The translations under genes and the position numbers were made by a program. A model generated the notes under the pieces. That model worked only from the letters and a program-made list of their open reading frames with translations, searched no databases and had not been told where the DNA came from. 64,000 nucleotides of DNA from Isoetes taiwanensis (lineage: Eukaryota > Streptophyta > Lycopodiopsida > Isoetales > Isoetaceae), in NCBI GenBank assembly GCA_021234155.1, contig JAJEKV010000223.1, forward strand, positions 558,001 to 622,000, given 5' to 3'. Within the stretch, counting starts at the first letter, position 1, and each line of letters begins with the position of its first letter. This document shows positions 58,049 through 64,000 of this stretch, piece after piece.

Positions 58049-59068
58049 TGTGACGCTCCCTGAACATATACGACCCTCGGACGTATACATACGGGGATTT
58101 TCCCCTCCCATGGCGACCAATTCGCCACGAGCAGGGCCCTCCGTCTAACTCGGGCCATCTATAATAAGACGCTCAAGTGAAGGACACAGAGGGGTCATTC
58201 GGCCCACGCCTTCAATGGGCTCCTACGTCGCGGAAGCATGAATACAAGGGTTAGCACACAGCATAACTCACATATAAATAACCACCACGAAGGGTGGCAC
58301 ATCCATCCAAGTACCAACGGCAAAGAATATGCATCTAAACCTAAGAAAACACCCCAAACCCCGGTTCTACCCCGGCTCAGACTCCAGTGAGGATCGACTG
58401 ACGGCTGGGCCTCAAGAGATCAGCAGACCGAGTCTTGGCATGGCGTTGGCTGGCATAGAACATCGGCTAGGGTTGTCCGCTCCATCCGCCCCTCCTGTGC
58501 ACACTTTGCAGATGGGTCGAGTCATGCTATGGCTTCGCTATAGCCTTCCGGAGACGCAGGCTCGAGGTATCACCCTGCTGAGCCTACTCCAGGGTTCATG
58601 ACGCCCCGGTCCGATGAGGCAGGTCAGGGAAGCGTCCCCTTCCAGGATCACAGTGGTTCCATGGGTGAGCTAGAGGAATACATGCCGCATCAGCGACCCC
58701 CGCATCCATACCCGACTTACTCACCCTAAATCTACTCAAAGTGCAAGGTGCCCCATACGGGTCACACCTCTACACCCAGGGAGTGTCAGACCCATACCCG
58801 GCCCTCTACGTGACCGGCTATCGGGCCTAGCCCACTGTAGGAGTCTCAGGAGCCTTTTATGTTCGTGCAAGACCCCACCCCCACTTCACCACTGTGTCCC
58901 TTCTCTGGTGCTAAGCCAGACCATAGCATCTACGACCCGGTGGTCTCTTGTACACAGGCCGCATTATTGGGATAATACAGGGCTCTATCTAGGAGCATAC
59001 TACAACATATGGGCTCAGAGGTCTCTACCCTCCCCGTAATCCCCCATCTCGAGAGTGCTAACTAAGCA
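58049..59068 (-). repeat. 3' LTR (left copy)
   Basis: On the plus strand it begins TGTGACGCTCCC and ends CTAACTAAGCA. It matches 62605-63617 along its length. Similarity with the right copy continues 4 bases further (GAGA), so the exact inner edge, or a deletion junction, could be at 59072. Confidence 0.85.
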
Positions 59069-61728
59069 GAGACCAGATAAATATAGTCAGCCCATTGTGA
59101 TTGCTTACTCCACACATAACTGCGTAGCATATCCTCTATAATACGATTGGTACGTTCTGTCTGACCATCCGTCTGAGGATGATATGCTGTGCTCATAGCA
59201 AGCTTGGTCTGGATGGTGGCGAAGAAATCTTTCCAGAATGCACTTACAAATTTGGGATCCCTGTCAGATACAATAACTCTTGGCATTCCGTGCAACCTGA
59301 AGATTTCCTTTGCAAATAGCAGGGCGGTGTCGAAGGCTGTGTCAGTGGTACGACATGGCAAGAAATGAGCCATTTTCGACAATTTGTCAACCACCACCAT
59401 CAATGCATCATATCCACGGAGAGTACGGGGAAGGCCCACAATGAAATCCATGGTTATTACTTCCCACTTTGCGTTGGGCACATCCAGAGGTTGCAACTCT
59501 CCTGGAACTCTTAATTGCTCAGCCTTGGTTTGTTGGCACACCTGACACTGCTTAATGTATCTAGCAATATCCTTCTTCATCGAAGGCCAAAAATAACTGG
59601 AGCGGATCTTAAAGTAGGTCTTCATAAAACCTGCATGTCCAGCTATAGGGCTGTTGTGTGTGTCATGGAGAATCAGCTTACGTACTCCTGAAGTCTGAGG
59701 TACACACAACTTATCCTTGTAATATAATAAGTTGCCCTCTTTCTTATAGGAACGGAAAGCTTCGCGTTCTTTATCTGTACGGGCTTCCTTATTCAAGCTA
59801 TCCCACACATCACAGAACTCGGGATCTGTGGCCAAGGTGTGCTCTATTTGCTTTCCAAACTCACTGGTGAGCGTGGAGATTGCGTTACAATGGGTTCGGG
59901 TTATCAAGGGATGGCGTGACAACGCATCCGCAACCACATTGTGCTTCCCATGCTTATACATAATCTCGAAGTCATATTCTTCCAGAAATTCCATCCATCT
60001 TCTCTGACGGAGATTGAGATTTGGCTGGGTGGATAAATAACGGAGACTCTGATGATCCGTATCCAACTGAAATCTTCTACCAAGAAGATAGTGTCTCCAT
60101 ATCCGCAGAGCACGGACAACGGCTAACAATTCCTGATCATGGGTAGGGTATCGCTGTTCAGTGTCGTTCATTTTCTTTGAATCATAAGCAATAACCCTCC
60201 CCTCCTGCATTAGGACTCCACCGGTAGCAATCTTACTGGCATCCGTTGCCACTAGCTTATCCTTTTCAGGATCAGGTAATGTAAGGACTGGTGCAGACGT
60301 TAAGGCATCCTTAGGCTTCTGAAAACTCATCTGGACTTTTGCTTTCCAATATTCCATCCAATCCTTCACCTTCTCGTGCTTTGTGAGATCAGTAAGAGGT
60401 GCGGCCATTGTTGCAAAATCCTTAACAAATTTGCGATAATATCCTGCTAGTCCCAAGAAACTCCGGACTTCCGAAACATTACCCGGAATAGGCCAATCCC
60501 TTACTGCTTCTATTTTCGCTGGATCTGTGGCAATTCCCTCTGCTGAAATGATATGCCCCAAATAATCCACCTTGGGAGTGGCAAACTTGCACTTAGAGAA
60601 CTTGGCAAAAAGTTGGTGACGCCTTAACTTTTGTAGAGCCAACCTAAGATGTTGCTCATGCTCCTTCAAAGTTTTACTATAGATGAGAATGTCGTCGAAG
60701 AAAATAACAACAAAATCATCCAAATATTGGCGAAAGACGTCATTCATCAACCGCATGAAAGTTGCAGGGGCATTAGTTAATCCAAAAGGCATAACGGTAA
60801 ACTCATAATGCCCATATCTAGTGCGAAAAGCAGACTTATGGATATCCTCCTCCTTTATCCTTATCTGATGGTATCCGGAGCGTAAATCAATCTTTGAGAA
60901 ATATTTGGCCCCTTGCAACTGGTCCATTAGATCATCTGCCCTAGGCAAAGCATAGCGATTCTTGATGGTATGCTTATTGAGCTGCCTATAATCAATACAC
61001 ATCCTCAAGGAGCCATCCTTTTTCTTAACAAAAAGGATAGGGGCGCCAAAAGGCGAAACACTAGGTCGAATGAAACCTAGGTTTAGTAACTCCTGGAGTT
61101 GTTTCTTAAGCTCTGCCAACTCTGGAGGACTCATACGGTACGGGGCCTTACTGGTAGGCTTAGTACCTGGTTCTAGAGCGATCTCACATTCCATCCCTCT
61201 GAAAGGAGGAAGCTTCTGAATCTCATCTGGAAAAAGATCGCTAAATTCTCGGAGAAGGTTAGCAATCCCTTCCGGCAAGGTGTCAACTATTTGTTTCTGC
61301 TTAACATCTGACTCAACGGAAGCAAGGCTGATAACGCAGAGGAGCTTTTGCTTGCGTATAGCTTTATCTAGCTGTCGGGTGGACATAGACTGCATGATAG
61401 GGTTGAATGGTTCACCTTTTATCGTTACGCGGGCTCCATTAGCTGCGTTGAAGGTAACTTCTCTCTTCTCGCAATCTATATTGGCTTTTGCAGATGCCAA
61501 GAATTCCATACCAACAATGAGGTCGTATTTGCCAATATCCATTAATTCGGCACCCATAGCCACTGGTGCGCCGGGCAACTGCATCTTAAGGTTGATGCGA
61601 TGACCATGAGTATGTCTAACCTTACCACTGGCTAAGGTGATAGGCCTCGGTCGTGATCTTAGGGTTTCCAGTTGTAGGACCTGGGCCATTCGAGGAGAAG
61701 CAAAATTATGTGTACTCCCCGTATCCAT
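59062..61728 (-). CDS. Gypsy pol polyprotein (protease, RT, RNase H, truncated integrase)
   Basis: 888 codons from the first ATG; the frame is open upstream to about 61920. Order: aspartic protease (DTGSTHNF at residues 2-9), reverse transcriptase (about 200-375; [35 protein letters not shown] as active-site motif), RNase H (about 465-585; [17 protein letters not shown]), integrase zinc finger ([13 protein letters not shown] and CQVCQQTK) and DDE core ([27 protein letters not shown]). The frame ends in LVSA where the LTR begins, just after ADYIYL, so the rest of integrase is lost. Sequences are well preserved without internal stops, implying a young copy despite its deletions. The codon for the protease Asp directly follows this ATG, so the natural polyprotein surely started further upstream. 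Confidence 0.95.
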   Translation of the reverse strand: MDTGSTHNFASPRMAQVLQLETLRSRPRPITLASGKVRHTHGHRINLKMQLPGAPVAMGAELMDIGKYDLIVGMEFLASAKANIDCEKREVTFNAANGARVTIKGEPFNPIMQSMSTRQLDKAIRKQKLLCVISLASVESDVKQKQIVDTLPEGIANLLREFSDLFPDEIQKLPPFRGMECEIALEPGTKPTSKAPYRMSPPELAELKKQLQELLNLGFIRPSVSPFGAPILFVKKKDGSLRMCIDYRQLNKHTIKNRYALPRADDLMDQLQGAKYFSKIDLRSGYHQIRIKEEDIHKSAFRTRYGHYEFTVMPFGLTNAPATFMRLMNDVFRQYLDDFVVIFFDDILIYSKTLKEHEQHLRLALQKLRRHQLFAKFSKCKFATPKVDYLGHIISAEGIATDPAKIEAVRDWPIPGNVSEVRSFLGLAGYYRKFVKDFATMAAPLTDLTKHEKVKDWMEYWKAKVQMSFQKPKDALTSAPVLTLPDPEKDKLVATDASKIATGGVLMQEGRVIAYDSKKMNDTEQRYPTHDQELLAVVRALRIWRHYLLGRRFQLDTDHQSLRYLSTQPNLNLRQRRWMEFLEEYDFEIMYKHGKHNVVADALSRHPLITRTHCNAISTLTSEFGKQIEHTLATDPEFCDVWDSLNKEARTDKEREAFRSYKKEGNLLYYKDKLCVPQTSGVRKLILHDTHNSPIAGHAGFMKTYFKIRSSYFWPSMKKDIARYIKQCQVCQQTKAEQLRVPGELQPLDVPNAKWEVITMDFIVGLPRTLRGYDALMVVVDKLSKMAHFLPCRTTDTAFDTALLFAKEIFRLHGMPRVIVSDRDPKFVSAFWKDFFATIQTKLAMSTAYHPQTDGQTERTNRIIEDMLRSYVWSKQSQWADYIYLVSA

Positions 61729-61905
61729 AAGAATTACAAAAGGCTTACTGTCTACTTGGCCTATGGTGGAAATGACAGCAGGCTGACTTTCAGCATTGCC
61801 GGTTTCTATAGCTGCAAGGATATGAGATGCACCGTGAATGTACTCGGGAGCGTCCTCATCAGCAGGTAGTGTTGACTCAAGATCGTCCCAAGTATACTCA
61901 GGTAG

Positions 61906-61979
61906 TATAGATGGCCCGAGTTAGACGGAGGGCCCTGCTCGTGGCGAATTGGTCGCCATGGGAGGGGAAAGTCCCCGCA
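61906..61979. repeat. Inverted LTR fragment inside the element
   Basis: The reverse complement of this 74 bp matches the right LTR at about 62643-62716 (CTCGGGCCATCTATA, GAGCAGGGCCCTCCG, CATGGCGACCAATTCG). It abuts the pol reading frame exactly where gag should lie and supplies the TAA that ends the upstream open frame. Confidence 0.92.
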
Positions 61980-62183
61980 CCGAGGTGTAGGGCAGATGCA
62001 AGGGAAGCGTGGAGGTCAGCTATGGCGAATTTGGAGCTTAAGTCCGGCGGCTATGGCGGAAAAGGGCGCTCAGAGGAAGCACACGTCCGAAAATATAGTT
62101 CAAAATTCAAATTTCAACTTTTAACTTTTTATAAAAATTTTCAAAAAAAATATTAATTTTTTTATAAAAATTTTTAAACAGGC

Positions 62184-62277
62184 GCGTATAAAAATACGCG
62201 CGACCGTATGGGGCGCTGCGTTGCTTATACGCGTTTTATTTTTCAAAAGAAACACCTCTGAGTACAGCAGCGCCCCT
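62184..62277. repeat. Stem-loops GCGCGTAT and GGGGCGCTGC
   Basis: GCGCGTAT..ATACGCGC (about 62185-62202) forms a short hairpin. GGGGCGCTGC (62209-62218) pairs with GCAGCGCCCC (62268-62277). Both lie between the primer binding site and pol, and a GC cluster here interrupts AT-rich DNA. Confidence 0.75.
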
Positions 62278-62590
62278 TTTCATTTTTCGGCGGTCTGTTG
62301 TCCTTTTAACCTCGGGAGACGTGCCCCCCTAGGGTAATTGAGAGGTGCCCGATCCATTGGAGCCATTTTCGCCTTCATCCGAGCTACCTACAAAAAGTTA
62401 TAGCTCTTCGAAACTTGGGTCTTCCAGTCGGCCCAGACTTCTTAAGGAATTACAGTCTATTACATTAACCTAGCACTAAATCAAACATCAAAGACTTAAA
62501 CAATCACTCTTGCTTAACTCTCTCTCCTAACTACCGAACTAGCGAGTTAGGGTTTAGTCAGTGCTATGATTTCGAGTATCCAAAAACACG

Positions 62591-62601
62591 GCTCGATACC
62601 A
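62591..62601 (-). other. Primer binding site, initiator tRNA-Met type
   Basis: The minus strand reads TGGTATCGAGC, three bases inside the right LTR. The common plant primer site for initiator tRNA-Met is TGGTATCAGAGC, so this copy lacks one A. Its position fixes the minus strand as the transcribed strand. Confidence 0.8.
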
Positions 62602-62604
62602 CCG

Positions 62605-63617
62605 TGGACGCCTCGAACATATCGACCCTGACGATATACATACGGGGACTTTCCCCTCCCATGGCGACCAATTCGCCACGAGCAGGGCCCTCCGTCTAAC
62701 TCGGGCCATCTATAATAAGACGCTCAAGTGAAGGACACAGAGGGGTCATTCGGCCCACGCCTTCAATGGGCTCCTACGTCGCGGAAGCATGAATACAAGG
62801 GTTAGCACACAGCATAACTCACATATAAATAACCACCACGAAGGGTGGCACATCCATCCAAGTACCAACGACAAAGAATATGCATCTAAACCTAAGAAAA
62901 CACCCCAAACCCCGGTTCTACCCGGCTCGGACTCGGTGAGGATCGACCGACGTACTGGGCCTCAAGAGATCGCCAGACCGAAGTCTTGGCATGGCGTTGG
63001 CTGGCATAGAACATCGGCTAGGGTTGTCCACTCCATCCGCCCCCCCGTGCACACTTTGCGGATGGGTCGAGTCACGCTATGGGCCGCTATAGCCTTGGGA
63101 GACGCAGGCTCGAGGTATCACCCCTGGCGAGCCTACTCCGGGGTTCATGGCGCCCGGTCCGATGAGGCAGGGGGGAAGCGTCCCCTTCCGGGAGATCACA
63201 GTGGTTCCATGGGTGAGCTAGAGGAATACGTGCGCGATCAACACGACCCCGCATCCATACCCGACTTACTCACCCTAAATCTACTCAAAGTGCAAGGTGC
63301 CCCATACGGGTCACACCTCTACACCCAGGGAGTGTCAGACCCATACCCGGCCCTCTACGTGACCGGCTATCGGGCCTAGCCCACTGTAGGAGTCTCAGGA
63401 GCCTTTTATGTTCGTGCAAGACCCCACCCCCACTTCACCACTGTGTCCCTTCTCTGGTGCTAAGCCAGACTATAGCATCTACGACCCGGTGGTCTCTTGT
63501 ACACAGGCCGCATTATTGGGATAATACAGGGCTCTATCTAGGAGCATACTACAACATATGGGCTCAGAGGTCTCTACCCTCCCCGTAATCCCCCATCTCG
63601 AGAGTGCTAACTAAGCA
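62605..63617 (-). repeat. 5' LTR (right copy)
   Basis: Plus-strand start TGGACGCCTCGAACATA, end CTAACTAAGCA. It is nearly identical to the left copy except for many one- to few-base differences concentrated at about 62930-63240. Confidence 0.85.
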
Positions 63618-64000
63618 GAGAACTATCATTCCATCCTTCGAGAGCAAAACCAGAATCAATATATAAAGAGAACTTACCTTTTCAACCAAGGGTTAGTTCC
63701 TACGAATAAAAGCACAGAGAGAACAGACAAGACAACACACAAGTGCCCAAAAGGGGCGCTACCCTAGAATTCTCAACTACACTAACCACCCACCTGTATT
63801 CCTGCTCGACCCGTTATTGTTTGGTGCCTCCATCCCTCTGAAACTCGATGCTCAGCTCTAATCACACAGGTGCAAGTACTTGGGCAAGTTGGCGCTCAGC
63901 TCAATCTCAAGGTAGGCGCTCAGCTCAGGTCGATTATGGTGGACATGGGGGTGGTGATCCACCTTATTGGTCCAAAATAGCATTCACCATGCTGGCCAAT
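63618..64000. other. Right flank, unassigned
   Basis: Contains repeated GGCGCTCAGCTCA words (near 63891 and 63915). It could be flanking DNA or, if the left LTR was shortened by the internal deletion, more of the true 5' LTR. The window ends before this can be decided. Confidence 0.35.

Larger units (their letters stand above)
58049..63617 (-). mobile_element. Rearranged Ty3/Gypsy LTR retrotransposon
   Basis: Two directly repeated ~1 kb LTRs flank an internal region of about 3.5 kb transcribed on the minus strand. The primer binding site lies next to the right (5') LTR and pol is open. Gag is missing, with an inverted 74 bp LTR piece in its place. The integrase C terminus and the polypurine tract are also missing, since the pol frame runs directly into the left (3') LTR. 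No matching target duplication was found at the outer edges. The element could not move by itself. Confidence 0.9.

Noticed and set aside
58329-58601. Open frames inside both LTRs (also 62789-63379)
   Set aside because: The two copies differ by frameshifting indels and the frames are not conserved, so they are LTR sequence and not genes.

Overview
This window looks like nuclear DNA of a land plant, probably a homosporous fern. Genes have many short introns with GT..AG ends. There is a plastid-type pyruvate dehydrogenase E2, a CAMTA-type transcription factor, a GATA26/27-like protein and an LESV/ESV1-like starch protein, plus a decayed intronless PLS-DYW pentatricopeptide gene of the style abundant in ferns. 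Most of the rest is AT-rich and made of transposon debris, foldback DNA and short tandem duplications. The fern assignment is inference; the plant assignment is firm.

Only two loci look like intact genes. The first is KU70 (7551-11991, + strand): 19 exons join in phase to a 623-residue protein ending in a SAP domain. The second is an unrecognised, probably nuclear protein of about 886 residues (17513-21342, - strand) with 10 exons. It has an EAR-like LDLNE motif, a short helical region, a basic C terminus and three exons that are tandem duplicates of one another.

The other gene-like loci are broken or partial. They are a CAMTA TIG/ankyrin fragment (839-1408, -), the PLS-DYW PPR pseudogene (12433-14360, -), a plastid E2 fragment whose last exons are amplified as four ~707 bp tandem copies (22972-26499, -), a GATA26/27-like 3' fragment (32025-33007, +), an LESV-like pseudogene (41668-43600, +) cut off by a LINE, a protein-kinase C-lobe pseudogene (49578-50337, +) and an unidentified pseudogene (51808-52300, -).

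Mobile DNA comprises a 5'-truncated LINE with a poly(A) tail (27455-28642, +) lying inside a foldback element, and a 3'-truncated LINE with ORF1 and endonuclease (about 43600-47140, -). A 196 bp CACTA-type MITE with a 3 bp target duplication sits at 39336-39531. A rearranged Ty3/Gypsy element (58049-63617, transcribed on -) has ~1 kb LTRs, an initiator-Met-type primer binding site and a deleted gag, integrase C terminus and polypurine tract; an older Gypsy tail lies at 57110-57685 (+). A dispersed family with a GGGTTGCCCC-type hairpin head has four copies.

The strangest structure is at 54964-55306: three near-perfect palindromes built on an AAATGGCGC motif, separated by runs of 40 and 29 T, all inside a larger inverted repeat. 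Read on the minus strand it looks like tandem poly(A)-tailed hairpin units.
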